NCBI GenBank assembly: GCA_037042915.1
Contig: CM073197.1
Location: forward strand, 1,736,001-1,800,000
DNA: 64,000 nucleotides
Reading direction: 5' to 3'
DNA from: Auricularia sp. M13
Lineage: Eukaryota; Basidiomycota; Agaricomycetes; Auriculariales; Auriculariaceae
Below, piece by piece: positions 10,984 through 24,026 of the stretch (position 1 is the stretch's first letter; the number at the start of each line of letters is the position of its first letter). The position numbers and the translations under genes are program-made. The notes beneath the pieces are model-generated. The model ran no database searches. It saw only the letters and a program-made list of their open reading frames with translations, and had not been told where the DNA came from.

Positions 10984-13072
10984 TTATTTCCTGCCCCACC
11001 ATCCTCCCAACAAGGACGACAGCCCGCCTTTGGCAGGCGCTGCTTCCTGCGCTGGAGGAGGAGTCGGAGGCTTCGGCTCCTCCTTTTGCACTGCAGCAGC
11101 CTTTGCAACAATCTTCGGCGCAGGAGCAGGGGCCTTGCCTGCGCGCTCGAGGAGCTTGTCCATAGGCAGTTGCACATAATTGAGCGCGATGTCGAAGAAC
11201 AGAGGCTTGTGGTCTCCGTCGCCGGGCTTCGTGGATGCCGCACCGCCGTTGAATGTGTACCACTCACGTTTGTACTTGAACTCGTCCGCAGAGAGCTCGG
11301 ACTCTAGCGCTGCAAGTTGCGGTGTTTCCTGGAGCGTATAAAAACGCAGGGCGGGTAGGGCTTGGGAGTCGGCAGGGACATCTGAAAGCATTGTGCGCGC
11401 TTCGCGGAGGTGCAAGTGTGCGCTCTGGGTGAGCGTGAGGGCCTCGGCATAGCGCTTAAGAGGTGCGTAAGAGCGTGCGAGGTATATGCACCTACAGGTG
11501 GGGGAAGAGCAGTGAGCACAGATTGGTTTCTAGGATAACGTACATACCTGCGGGCTTTGATCGTCGAGAGCCGCGCCTCGATGCCTGAAGCAAGATCCTG
11601 GCTCTCGTCCACAATGCTTAGGTTGCGCATCTGCGTAAAGCTCTGCAAGACCGTGTCCAGGAGCTTGAGAACGGCAGGATACAACCTGGCGTCGGAGTCG
11701 GCGGTACTGGTGGATGGGCCAGCCTTGGACTGCGCCGTGGAAGACGAAAGGAGGGCGTCAATGAGCGCAAGGTCGCGTTGGATGCGTCTTGACAGCAGAC
11801 GATAGACAATATACGCGTGCAGGAAATGCATGTCGCGCTTCCCTGCGCCAGTGGTCTGGACAGTATTCGTAGCCTGAAGGCCCATGAGCAAGCGTTCCAG
11901 ATGCAAAGGACCCTATATCTTACCTGCTGAGCCTCAAGCAGCTTTCTCGCAGTCTCTTCCGCATCACTCAGAGCGAGCAGGACAGCGTCAAACTTGGCAA
12001 CTTGGTTGCGAGACGACGACGTTTTCTTCGTCTGCTCGGCCTTTGCAATATCCTGATCAAGCTTGGCTTCAGCCTCTTGAAGGCGGATAAAGACATCAAC
12101 GAGCTCCGGGTTGCGAATGGGTACGGGTGTGCCCTCCCATTCGACGGGTTTGAGCATTTTGCGGGCAGCTGCCGCGCTGCCGTCCTTGGCCTCCGCGGCA
12201 AGCTTCTCAACCATCAGCGCGTATGAGGGTACAAGGTCGTTCCGGTGCTTGGGAGCCAGCTCCGCGACAATGCCATCGATATCGTACGCCTTGGCGCGGC
12301 CGAGCTCGTGTGCGCAGTAGCGAATCTCGGGACCGATCTCGTCCGCAAAGGCCGTAGCGAGAGCCTGGTCGCGCGACAACAGCGCATGGCTGGAAAGCTC
12401 GTCTAGAACGCCACGCGCAACGGCAAGGTTGGCGAGGGCCGGGGAGAAGTCGTCGCGATGGCGGAGCACTTTGCCATGGAGGATGAGAGAGTATGCCGTG
12501 GCTTCTGCGAGCGAGACTGCGTTCAGGCGCTTGGCTGCGAAGAGTTCCGAAAGCAGGGAAAGCATTTGGTCATTCCATGCGAGCGCACGACGGAAACGGG
12601 AGATCGCTTTGCGACGAAGGGCGTTATTGTCGTCGTCGATAGCCTGCTTAAGCAATTCTTGACCGTATGCCCAAGCACGTTCGGCTTCAAACAGCAGCAT
12701 CTGGATACTAAGACCCGAGTCAGTGAGATGCCAGCTGAAAATATCATGGCACGCACTGTCCATCGCGAACGTTCTGAACGGTAATGGGAGGCAGTTTCTT
12801 GAATTCGCGTCCCTTGCCATGCGTCATCTTGAGCGCGCAGCGCAGCCTATGCACTCGGTTTGCGCAGTGTTTCCTGAAGAGAGTTCAGAGGTCTTGACGC
12901 GTCGTGCATGCGGCAGCACGGACCTGTAGCGAGCATAGTCGTTCGTGCGCAGGCCAAATGCGCTTCTCTCGTCATTTACGAGCCACAGCACTGCAAAATA
13001 ACGCTAGGTATACGCGCCCTAGGACTCAAACCAAGGCTCACCGCGTGCGTTGACGGTGTCAGCCTGAGCCAT
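10984..13072 (-). CDS. SRP68: Signal recognition particle subunit SRP68
   Basis: Six exons: 13042..13072, 12924..12990, 12757..12873, 11924..12707, 11548..11873, 10984..11491; 610 aa. SRP68, with SRP72, binds the S domain of SRP RNA and is needed for co-translational targeting to the ER. Family blocks: [20 protein letters not shown] and [20 protein letters not shown] (the RNA-binding helical region), [46 protein letters not shown], and a C-terminal part with TFNGG and [14 protein letters not shown], the segment that contacts SRP72. A low-complexity Pro/Lys tail ends GGWWGRK. The Met at 13072 opens the only in-phase path into the conserved region. Only 85 bp separate it from the divergent GET3 start. 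Confidence 0.93.
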
Positions 13073-13157
13073 GGCAATTCGAGAATGTACGGGACAAAGT
13101 CAGCAACACGTACATTCACTCCGCCCACTCGCTCGTCGTACTCCTCTCCCTCCCGCC

Positions 13158-14588
13158 ATGTCTGAATTCGAGCCCACGCTGCAGAACGTACTTGACCAGA
13201 AGTCGCTGAAGTGGATATTTTGCGGCACGTTCTTCGTTGCGCACTCGGTATTACCTGTACTCATGCCAGCTTACAGGCGGCAAGGGAGGTGTCGGTGCGT
13301 CTCACTTCAGTCATCATCTCATCGGGTTTCTTATATATTCGCAGGCAAGACAACGACATCGTGCTCCCTGGCCATTCAACTTGCGTCCTGCCGCGAGTCT
13401 GTCCTTCTCATAGTCAGTATACGCCAACGTATGTTATACCGCGTCATACGCGCATTGACCGGGCAAAATACAGTCCACCGATCCCGCTCATAACCTGTCG
13501 GACGCCTTTGGCCAAAAGTTCGGCAAGGATGCCACAAAGGTCAATGGATTCGACAACTTGTACGCGATGGAGATCGACCCGACATCGTCCCTGCAAGAAA
13601 TGGTCGAGCAAGGTGCGCTCTCTGCGCATAGCCTGGTAGTGAGCCCGCCTCACGAAACCCTGTAGCCGACCAGCAGGGCGTCATGGGCTCCATGATGCAG
13701 GACCTCGCGTTTGCCATTCCCGGTGTCGACGAGGCCATGGGCTTCGCGGAGATCATGAAGTGCGTTCGCGTCGGGCAACCTGTTCCTCGCATATGCGCGT
13801 GAAACTGAGATATGGGATAGATATGTCAAGTCGATGGAATACTCCGTCATTGTCTTCGACACTGCACCAACAGGTCACACTTTGCGCTTCTTGTCGTTCC
13901 CCTCGATCCTTGAGAAGGCCCTCGGGAAGCTGAGCACGCTAGGCGGGCGCTTTGGACCGATGATCCAACAGGTACCGCGTAGCGTAGAGTCCCAGCGGCG
14001 CCCTCGGCTTATGTGCTGTCTTTCAGATGTCGGCCATGCTCGGCGGCGGCCAGACCGCGCAGGAAGACGTGTTTGCGAGACTCGAGAACATGCGGGAAGT
14101 GATCACCGAAGTGAACACGCAATTCAAGGATCCGGTCAGCATCTGTCCATGTACCAACTCTGAAGCCGCTAGCAGACTCACATGCTCCTTCTCGTCCACA
14201 GGAGAAGACGACCTTCATTTGTGTCTGCATATCCGAGTTCCTGTCGCTGTACGAGACCGAGCGTCTCGTGCAGGAGCTCACGACGTACGAGATCGACACG
14301 CACAACATCGTCGTCAACCAGCTCCTCTTCCCCAAGAAATGTTCGCCGTCTTCCCCTCATGCTCCCAACGTTTCCCTGGCTGACCTCCTCGGATTTGCAG
14401 CGTCGAATTGCGACCACTGCAACGTGCGGCACAAGATGCAGCAGAAGTACCTCGCCGAGGCGCACGAGCTCTACGACGAATTCTTCCACATCATCCAGCT
14501 CCCCCTGCTCACCGAGGAAGTCCGCGGGCCGGCCAAGCTGCGCGAATTCAGCACCATGCTCGTCACACCGTATGTCCCGCCAGAATAG
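13158..14588 (+). CDS. GET3: GET3 / ArsA-type ATPase of the tail-anchored protein insertion pathway
   Basis: Nine exons: 13158..13224, 13277..13294, 13345..13412, 13474..13612, 13666..13759, 13821..13971, 14027..14134, 14202..14340, 14401..14588; 323 aa. Get3 is a dimeric cytosolic ATPase that carries tail-anchored proteins to Get1/Get2 in the ER membrane. Motifs: deviant P-loop GGKGGVGKTTTS, switch [32 protein letters not shown] (A-loop region and switch II), and the zinc-binding [10 protein letters not shown] (CxxC at the dimer interface). The hydrophobic client-binding region follows switch II (SAMLGGGQ and onward). Intron 1 can only be in phase with a GC donor (GCACGT at 13225); see findings. 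All other introns are GT-AG. Confidence 0.94.
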
Positions 14589-15414
14589 AGCCGCGACCCC
14601 CGCGCGCCTTCGTGTGTGTTTGTGTGGTACTCATATTCTGGACAATGCAACGATGATAATGACAAAAAACACGACCTATCGAGATTCAAGATGGCTGCAA
14701 GGTGGGCGCCTGCGCACGATAGACTTTACCTTTTGGCGGCCTCGATGCACACCAATGCGCATTGCGCTGAGAGTTCGTTGGCGACAGACGTAACTAACGT
14801 GATCCCCCATGTCCCCCGTTTCTCGCGACGCCGAAGTTAGGCTTGAACCTGTGGCGGCAGGGTCAGCCTGCTTTGGTATTTATGAAAACAAGAGAGTCCA
14901 GCCAAAGCGCCACGAGCCGTGAATGTCATCCTTACCATAATGTGAGATCGGGGGATGGAATCGATGCCAGAGTGTCGTAGGACACTCAGGGAACGTACGC
15001 AAATCAACAAGTCAAGCGCGAGCGAAGGAGGCTGTAAATGTTATACTATTTTTGAGTATGGATGGCAGTGCACTGAGACGGGAGACTCTGACCTGGTATG
15101 GAATACATCGAATCGCGACTGACAAATACGGTGAATGATAGAGAAGGACGCGCTGGCGAGCGAGGCCAGTAATACAAGGTAAAAGGAAGAGTAAATAGCC
15201 AATGAAGTGCCCAAATGGGCGCTCTCCTCGCACGCTCCACTCCACGACCATGGCGTGCACGCGTACCACCTGATGCGACGCTCGCTGCGCGTCTCGCAGA
15301 GCGATCTATTTGCTGCCCCATGGCAAGCGGCATCGCAAGAATTGACGGGATGGTATTACGCCCGCGGCGAGCTGGCTTCAGAGCGCAAGGGATGCGCTAA
15401 TCCGATGCGACTGG
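14589..15414. other. Convergent 3' intergenic region GET3 / YAP1-like
   Basis: About 825 bp between two stop codons on opposite strands. Only short overlapping open frames without family motifs are present. It presumably holds both 3' UTRs and polyadenylation sites. I see no RNA gene. Confidence 0.5.
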
Positions 15415-17312
15415 TCACTTGCGGTTCGCCTGCGCCATCTGCGGGATCTTGTCCATCACCGTCGCGATGGACGACGGCTCCAATACGGGCTTGGAGCCAT
15501 CGCACTTGGCCTGCGCAGTCAACAGCGCGCACAGTTCGTCCATGTCGCATTCCTGTGTCCATGATCAGTAATCGGAACGCAGAACACAACGAAGCGATTG
15601 CGTACGGAAAACTGCGGATGCTTGCTGACACGCTCCCAAGCGTCGTTGAGCGTAACATTTCTTGAGGACTCTGGGACAGCAGGGAATACGTGGCACGGCA
15701 GCTCAGCCTTGTTGTTGGGGTCGCAGTTAACCCCGGTCATGTCGTCCGCTTCGTGTGGTGTGACGAAGTCCACGGTGATGCCATTGCCGCTCGGAGGCGG
15801 CCCGAGAGTTGTCGGGGCAGAATTGGAAATGCGCATAGCCATATCCTCCTTCGACTTGGGACATTCGCCGTGCTCGTGATCGCCGCCATGAGCGACAGGA
15901 GACATGCTACCTTGGGTGTGCACGTTCGACTCTCCCGGGGTCCCGAAGACACTGAAATTACTGGGCATCGGCATGAGCCCATCAAACTGAGCACCGAAGA
16001 GCTCCTGCATGCTCCGAGGACTCATGATGATGTCCGGCGTGGTGTTAGAGGTCGTCGCCGCAGAGTTTTTCGCACTGCCAGGAGTTCTGGCGGAGCCCGA
16101 CGAGTCGGACGGCGAAAGGTAGGATGAGAACGACGGCGAGTCGGAAAAGGACATGTATAACGGATTGGCCGCTATCGTCGTGTACGGACTCTGGGTTGGC
16201 AAATTGTACGGAGGACCGACACCGTACGCAGAGAGATCAGGCTGGTTCGAAACACCCGGCAGCGGCGCAGAGTTAAAAAAGCTGGGACTGAAGTACGCCA
16301 TTGAGGTGTCGTAGCCCTCGGTAGAGCCATTCGGTGGGGAGGTAGGACCGCTAGTAGAGCTGCTGGCAGCGGGAGGTGACTTTGAATTCCTCGTACCATC
16401 GGCTTTGTCGCCGTTGTTTACCGAGAATGTGAAGCGTGACTGCTTCAAGGCCAAGTTCTCCGACTGCAATCTCCCGAGCAGATCGCGCAGGTTCTCGTTC
16501 TCTGCACTTTGGATGTCCGATTTCGCCTCGAGCATTGCCACCTTCTCTTCGAGCTGTGTGGAAAGTTATTAGGTATGATACCTCCGAGACACCGACATAA
16601 CGCACATCTCTAACATGCTTTTCCTTGCGCTCGCGGAAAGCACGCTGAGCGGCACGATTCTGCTCCTTGCGTTTAAGCAACCTGTCTTCGGACTTTTGCT
16701 TCGTGAGGGGTGTCAGGATCTCTGCGAGGCGGAGACAGAGGCTGGCGCTACCTGATTGCCGCCCGCTGACTTGCGACGTGTACCGGACTTCTTTCCTCTG
16801 CCGTCTGAACCGGAGCAAGGGCGAATGGGGTATGAGTACCACGGGTGCGAGAGATTGAGTGTGAAATGCGTACCGTCGTCGGCATGGAAGCTCTTGTCCC
16901 GATGGCCGTCTTCATCATCGTCGTCGTCATCATCATCGCGCGAAGCCTTGCGCTTGAGATGGTCCTCGCTGTTGCCGGTATTGGAGCGCGCGTTGCGCTG
17001 GGAGCTGCGAACTGACTGCTTTCGCGAGCGTGTGCCGTGCTGATCCGTGGAGCTGCCGGGCGGACTAGGGCTCGAGTCCTCAGAGACGAGCGGGCTCAGG
17101 TTGAGGGACTGCTGCTGCTGCTGGCCGGGGAAGCGCGTGAGCGCCTGGGGGTCGGCGGTGGGGTTGCTATTAAACGAGGACTGAAAAGACTCGGGACCCT
17201 TGGTGGACTCGAACTGGCGGTTAAGCAGAGTCAGGAACTGGTCGTCCGAGATCTCGGGCAGCGCAGGCGGCAGCGAGAAATCCCAGAGCGGGGACACGCC
17301 GTTGAACGTCAT
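15415..17312 (-). CDS. YAP1: YAP1/PAP1-type bZIP oxidative-stress transcription factor
   Basis: Five exons: 16874..17312, 16752..16804, 16606..16698, 15606..16553, 15415..15552; about 556 aa. The bZIP basic region reads RLLKRKEQNRAAQRAFRERK, followed by a leucine zipper (LEEKVAMLEAKSD, AENENLRDLLGRLQSENLAL). The middle is Ser/Pro/Gly-rich. Two cysteine regions follow: an upstream one (NCDPNNKAELPCHVF) and a C-terminal one, ECDMDELCALLTAQAKC, with three Cys beside an export-signal-like helix, as in Yap1/Pap1 where oxidation blocks Crm1 export. The start at 17312 (MTFNGVSPLWDFSLPP) fits family N-termini, but the frame stays open another 86 codons upstream. Exon 3 could begin earlier (an AG 32 bp into the intron), adding seven residues. 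Confidence 0.9.
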
Positions 17313-20300
17313 GGCGCTGCTGTGGAGGTGGTGGGCGGAGAGGAAGAGGAGGAAACTCCCGTCGGGCGAAGCCGCCGCGGTACAAACTTCCCGTCCGCCA
17401 CACGTTTGCACCCACTTTTCGAGCCTCCATCGGCGTCCCAGGCCCTGCCCAGACCCCGCCCGCCCCCTGCCCGCGCCCGCTGCCGCCGCTGCCGCCCCGC
17501 ACAGGCTCCTGGCACTGCGATGTGCGCGTTGGGCTGCAGCTGACTCAGCAGCGCATGCGCGTTCCGGCATGGACCTGCCGGACTAAGCTGATATTTTTCT
17601 GCTGACTGATGCTGCCCGAATTGTCATGTCCGATCACGCTCGCGCTGCCTCGCCCCGACGCTGGCGCTCCCAATTGCTCCATGGCTTCCCGTCGCGGCCC
17701 CGACCACAGTCGAAACGGCCATGTCCCTGGCTGGCGCTTCTCCCCGGTGACCGTTGACCGCGAGCTAAATCTGAACTGTCTTCTTCCACCGCCCGGACCG
17801 TTCCGACGTCCTGTTGTCTTCCAATATCTCAATCACTGAATCGCGAACCATCGCCCTGGTGTTGACTTCCTGCCCAGCACTCTGCTTCCTTGAACGGCGC
17901 TGCTGAATGTCCTGGATTGGCCTGTGCGGCGAAGCACCTTGCCTTGGCCCTGTTTTTTCGCATGCCCATGCAGGTGCCTGCTCCTACCTGAACTCCTCGC
18001 TCCGTGGCGATCTGCTTCACGAATAGAACTGCGATCTGTCTACGCGGATGCACCGCCGCCGGGTTTGGTCTAGATTCTCCGGGGTACCGTACATACCTAC
18101 TGGCTCGACAAGCTCATCGACAGAGACGTCTCCCCCGCTGATCTGGCGACAGTCGTCCGTATACGCATCCTGCGCCGCGCGATGTGAAACCCAATGAAAC
18201 GCGAAGCCCAATTTCACCTGTGACTGTGGCGGCACTCTCCAAGTTGATGTGATCGCGTGCTGATTGAGGATCCCGAACTCGGAGTCAGTTCCGCTTTAGT
18301 ATCGAAGAACAACGACCTTACTGGTTCTCCGCACCAACTGTTTGCCATTCCTTCCCTATTAGCTCTTGGGCGCGTGGACGACTGCCGATGCCCCATTAGC
18401 ACTACTGCCGACGTGTCCTCCGAGTCTGCGCATCATCATCATCGTAATTTACGCGTGGCCACACGCAAGTGCACTTCCTTCGGCTTGCAATGGACATCCT
18501 CGTGGACAACATCGTGCGCGCGGATTCCTAGACCGCTCGGTAGTGTTTAATCGACGGCTTGGTCACACCAGGCACGCTCGAGAGCTAGATCGTTCCTGCA
18601 GCGGGTTATTTGTGCTGCACGGGTGGCTTTGGTCTAACTCTTCACCTCGTTGCATACACTCAGCAGTGTTGGTGCAATATGACCGGTGCACTCGCCGCCC
18701 GACTCAGTCAAACCGTTGAATGTGGCCATTGCTTGTGAAGGAGAATTCCCAATTAGATCTTGAATCGCTTTGCGTCACCCTCAATCATGGCCCGTCGAGT
18801 GGGCCTGAGCGTGGGTTGAGTGGATCGTCGTGAGCGCACTGCATTGAAGGTGGCTCGATTGTTTCCCTGTGGTCCGTGGGTTTCCTGAAAATCGCGATTT
18901 GTGAATCACGAGGCTCACGCACGGGCTTCAGCCTGCGGGCTGCCGCATCCATCTTGGGCTGCACATCTCCTACGCCTGACCGGCCTGTGCCCCATTCCGT
19001 GGTGACAATATTTGGAATGAAGTGGTTCTGCGAGAGGCGTTTACGATGTCCGGAGAGAGTGATATCTGCATGAGGAAATAGCAGAACCTGAATGTCACAA
19101 ATGAGAGACCACTGGACGTCAGGCGTCTTACTGGTATCCCGGCTGTATGACATATCAAAGAGCACGAGGCATTTCCAGTGTGGTTCACTGCAGCTGGATG
19201 GTAATAAGCCTCTCAGAACAGCCCAACCGATGCTAATACGATAATCGATAACGGTAGCCCATTCAATTGTTGCATCCCGCAAGTCCCTGCAATAACGCTA
19301 GAAGCGAGGCCGGAGAGTTGCAAGTGTGGTCCAGGATGCTGAAATTGCACTTGTTTTACTAGGAGACGGATATGGTGCAGGATACAAGGGCTGAGGGTGA
19401 AGAGAAGGTGGTTGCGGGGCTTCTCTCCTACGCCGGTACAGGGCGTCTACTGAAATGGTCAAATTGCATTGAGTCTGAGGTCACGCTGCCTGATTCAGCT
19501 GCGGAGCTCAGCCAGCCAGGCGTGGTGCTGGCCAGAGGGGAGATTCATCGAGATTTGAGGTTGCGGTTTGCTGAATGGAGGCGATAAGGAGACGGCGGCT
19601 ACACCATGTCCCCCGCTGGGCGCAATGCAAACATGAATGTGGGGACATCGCGTCAGGGAGGCGGGTAATGACGCTCTTTGCAGTTCTTCACTAACCACTG
19701 CAATCGTATCTCTCATGCAAACTGGAGCAAAAACACTGCGGGGATTTTACGTGTACGCTCATAGGGCCGCTCTACGGGCGGCTCAAGCATGTCAAGTGTC
19801 AGCGTCAGGCGACAGTTTCTCAAACAACGAAGTCGGCAGGATGCAATTGGAGCGGATTCGTCGGGACCAACCGCAGTGAGCTCCGTCCATTAGGCAGGAA
19901 TCAACTGCTACGCCCAAGAAATTGCACCTAGAATCCAGCAAAGCCTGCAGGTCTATCTCCCAGCGCTTTCAAATGATTGTCCCCGTTTTGGACGGACCTT
20001 CTCAGGCATCCAGTATCGAATGAATCGAGATAATCATATTTCCCATGCCTGGTGGCTGCCCCAATCAGCCTGAAATACTGTCCGAGGTATCGTTGCTAGC
20101 TATTGTGCTGCCCAGTGCTTCGTCTTCCGCTTCCTGACACTCGGGATTATCTCAATTTCTGAGTCCGCAGCCGCTTCCAGTCGGCTTATTGTCCAAGTCC
20201 AACGCGACGAACGCCTTAGCATCAACCTTCTTGCCTCTCGACGCCTTGACCTCGCGCTCCTTTGCCGGCTTAGGCGCCGGCTTCAAGTTGTCGCTGACAT

Positions 20301-22171
20301 AGCAATCCGCATTTGTTGCCCCAGCCTGCCGTCTGAACATCCATGCTTCCCCGGATGCCGCGCATGAAGACACTATCAATGTTTACAGGGGTGGCTTGCC
20401 TGACTTGCTCGCTCTACTCCTCGTGCGCCCGTCAATCTTAGGTCGCCGACTCGCCATGGCGGAAGCTGCAGATCGTTTGGGCTTCGCATTTCCCGGCGTC
20501 GTACCCAGTCACGCAAAACTTGCTTGCGCCCCGCCTGCCGAAAGCCGCCATTTTTTAGCCAGTGCACATTCAACAGGCAGAGTTGCCCGCCGCAGGTATC
20601 TTCGACGGAGATAACGACGGCATGATGAATTATACCGGGTCAATGTGTCATCCTCGGATCCCAGCTTTCGCCATTACATAAATTTTTATTAATGACCTCG
20701 GCGTCCGCTCTCCGCTCTGGATTTAGGCCTGCGTCGCGCCTAGGCTGGAGTCCTTGACTTGCTCGGCGATTAGGAATATGACTGCACGCTTGCTTCGCGT
20801 TCATAGGCCCTGCTTCTTGGCTTCTCAGAGCATTTATTCCACGTCACATGCCGATTCCGATCGACTATAGCGGTGGCCACTGGCTTGAGGCTCTCATGGC
20901 GTCAAATCGGGATAGTAAGGGCAAGCTCGATGCATAACTCCAGGCCTGGTCTCTGTGACAGATAAACTAATTCTGGGACTCTCATTGACGCACGGAGCGA
21001 AGCTTCTTTCGCCACTTCATTGACCCCGACAATCGATTGAAACAAGCGGGCTATCAAGTTATCAGGCTGGCCATCGATATTGCATGGCTTATGCGCATGC
21101 CGAAGTGACGCAGAGCTCAGCCTATATCCCGTATTTCAGCGCCTGTGTTGGCAGGCATGAAGTCACTTGCAATCTTACGCATAAAGGTCCTCAGATTTGC
21201 TCCTCTCATCCTGTGATAGAGGAGGGTATTGACCATTGATTGCCCAGGCCTGGGATGGCGAGGAAGCCTGCAGCCCTCGCCGGTCGTTCGCGCGGACGAG
21301 GAATTCAAGAATCAGCAGAACGGATTTGCGTCTCATAGCCAGGCTTATGGACTCCGACCGTCTGCGACACGTACGTGCACTCCAAGCCTCGTGTTCATTG
21401 TCCGGAAGTGAAATATAGATCGAAGTGCACCGTTACTCTGGATTTTGGCGGTGCAAATGTCACTCCAATGGGCTTCCCACGAATGGCTGAACTTGAGACA
21501 TAATCGGTATGTCGGCCTTCTACAAATGGTCGACATGCGACGGTGTCTTTTCGGCTTCGCAGCCGGCATGCGCCTGGATTCTTGTCACGGTCTGAGGATT
21601 TGCGCGGGGCACCAGGCACTCGACCTGAAACGCGATTGCTGGCAAGGTAACGGTTGATTTTTTTTGGCCTCTAAGCCGATCCGTGGCCCCTGGCAGACAA
21701 TTGCCGCACGTCAAGGAGCGTGCGAAAGATCCTGCGAAGTCTGAGAACACGCATGACAATTGATGTGACCACGAGTTCAGGGCCACGCAAGTGCGACTGG
21801 TCACCGTAATTCCACCTACCACATCAGCGTACTCGCGAGCAAGTATACAGACAAGCGGGAAGGACTGGATGTTTCGAACATCTTCCTGGCTTTGGGTGTC
21901 AGGGTGAGCACGAGCTTTTTCGAGAATAGTACGCGTAAACACGGCCAAACTCATATTTTTCACACCGTCGACACTTCCGCACTCATTCTGCTCTGCGCCA
22001 GCATGTCGCGCACGTCGAGTATGGTCGCGAGCTGTTCTCGCGCAATAAGCCCGCTCTGTTCTTCTCTGGGTTCGACGAGCAGAACGCTCGTCACGTTGGC
22101 CAGCTCGCAGCATCGGCTAGCACAACGGCGGGCACAGTCAAAACTTCCTATTTGCCATTCTATCTCTCGCA
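17313..22171. other. 4.9-kb stretch without a recognisable gene
   Basis: The longest such stretch here, between the divergent YAP1-like and MDJ1 starts. The longest frames (165 aa at 18785..19282 minus; 197 aa at 21520..22113 minus) have no family motif, no splice-linked extensions that I could build, and erratic composition. The region looks less GC-rich than its neighbours. It may hold long regulatory sequence and 5' UTR for YAP1, an eroded gene or transposon remnant, or a lineage-specific or non-coding transcript; I cannot choose between these. Confidence 0.45.
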
Positions 22172-23740
22172 ATGCTGCCAAGGTTCGCTGCGTACTACGT
22201 TAGAAACGTCAGGCACTTACCCAGTGCCTTGCAGCGGCATTTTCACGCGTCCGCGCGGTCATTAGCTCCGAAGGATCCGTACAGCGTCCTGGGTGTCAGT
22301 AAGGACGCGTCTTCTGGTGAAATCAAGAAGGCATACTTTCAGGTCAGTCGACCACCTTCGCCCAATGCCTTTGGCTGGCCGCTCACTCCATTTCCAGCTA
22401 GCGAAGAAATACCATCCGGATACGAACAAGGACCCTGGCGCAAAAGATCGCTTCGTTGAGGTGCAAGAGGCCTATGATGTAAGAATGAAGTTACAAATTC
22501 TCGTGCATTCTGCTCACAGCCTCGATATGTAGATACTCAGCGACGACAAGAAGCGTGCGACATACGACCAGTTTGGCGCCGCGTCTCAGCAACCCGGATT
22601 CGACCCTAACGGCTTTGCCAATGCATTCGGAGGCGGTCAAGGTTTCGCCGGCTTTCAAGACTTTGCCAATGCATTCGGCGGGGCCGGTGGCAGTCGTGCT
22701 GGTCCAGACATCTTCGAGCACCTATTTGGGTCTGCATTCGGCCGCGGCCGCGGGCGTGGCCGCGCTGAGATGGTTGTCGGAGATGACATAGAGGCGTCTG
22801 TGCGAATCAACTTTCTGGAGTCGTGCCGAGGGACCAGACGGAGCATCCCCATAACACCCGTCGTCGACTGTTCCACATGTTCAGGCTCTGGGCTCAAACC
22901 TGGTGCACAAAAGTCGACTTGCGGCGCGTGCAGGGGCACTGGCACTCAGACCTTTGTCATCGACAGCGGTTTCCAGATGGCCAGCACGTGCACGACATGT
23001 CAAGGCACAGGGACTACGGTCCCTCGGGGCGCCCAATGCGGCGAGTGCGACGGCCTCGGTAAAGTTAAGATGCGGTCAACGATAGACGTCGACATCCCGG
23101 CCGGTAAGGGCGATTTAGCGTCAATCTGGGACCTGAACGGACTGACCCTCGTTGCAAATAGGCGTTGAGGACGGAACGACGATCCGAGTTGCATCGGCCG
23201 GCGACATGCCCTTGTCTGGGAAGGGGAAGCCAGGTGATCTGCTCGTGCGCGTCAGCGTCTCGCCATCCAAGGTCTTCCGTCGTCAAGGCGCCAACATCTA
23301 CCACGACGCCCGAATACCGCTGCACGTTGCATTGCTCGGTGGCAAGGTTCGCGTGCCAACACTCGAAGGCGAGGTGGACATGCGAGTGGCACCAGGCACG
23401 CAACAAGGAGAAGAGTTTGTATTGAAGGGCAAGGGCGTAAAGCCCGTCTACGGCGGGGAGAAGGGTGATCTCTTCGTGTCGTTCACGGTGCAAATTCCCC
23501 GGTAAACCCTGTCGTCCTGTTTACTGCACGGCCCGGTACTGACGATGTTTGTTTATCAGGAATTTGACTGCTCGACAGCGCGAGATTCTTCAACAGTACG
23601 CCGAAGAAACTGAGGGCCACCGCAGTCCGTCGGACGCCGCGGAGAGCGCTGCGCAGGAGGACGCGGACGAGTCGAAGCGGTCAAACGGTACGAACGACCA
23701 TGGCATGTTGGATCGTCTGAAGAAACTTATTGGGCTTTGA
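22172..23740 (+). CDS. MDJ1: MDJ1-type mitochondrial DnaJ (type I Hsp40)
   Basis: Five exons: 22172..22342, 22398..22478, 22533..23103, 23162..23501, 23560..23740; 447 aa. Cochaperone of mitochondrial Hsp70 (Ssc1) in matrix protein folding. Domain order: a presequence rich in Arg/His/Ser ([20 protein letters not shown]); the J domain ([20 protein letters not shown], then [10 protein letters not shown] with the HPD motif); a Gly/Phe-rich region ([15 protein letters not shown]); four zinc-finger CxxCxGxG-type repeats ([32 protein letters not shown]); and the C-terminal substrate-binding barrels ([31 protein letters not shown]). The tail ends in an acidic segment and [11 protein letters not shown]. 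All junctions are in phase. Confidence 0.95.
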
Positions 23741-24026
23741 TTTTCCAAGACCACAATGCGAGCCCTAACCCAAAACGCATGAGGGCAACGGGATGATCTA
23801 TTCGGTGCCCAAGAACCCGGGGATGCGTTTCCGATGTGAGATTGCCGAGGGATTTGCGTCACGCAACAGTAACAGAGCTTATTCCTGGGTTTTACCCTTT
23901 CGGGCCTAGAATGAATAAATAATTAGTGATTTCGTTTCTCTCCCGATCGCGCCCACGGCCGTACCACCCTCAAATTTGCTTTAAATCCTCGCGCAAAATG
24001 GGCCCTGGGGACGCACGCCCGTTCCA

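Noticed and set aside
17313-17570. 86-codon in-frame N-terminal extension of the YAP1-like protein
   Set aside because: Ala/Gly/Arg-rich with no conserved pattern; the family-like N-terminus starts at the Met at 17312, so the extension is probably 5' UTR.
18785-19282. 165-aa minus-strand open frame in the gene-free block
   Set aside because: No recognisable domain, no splice partners, and overlapping frames of similar length nearby; not enough to call a gene.
20152-20379. Lys-rich 75-aa minus-strand frame, considered as a transposon or chromatin-protein fragment
   Set aside because: Too short and without a diagnostic motif; no repeats or flanking duplications seen.
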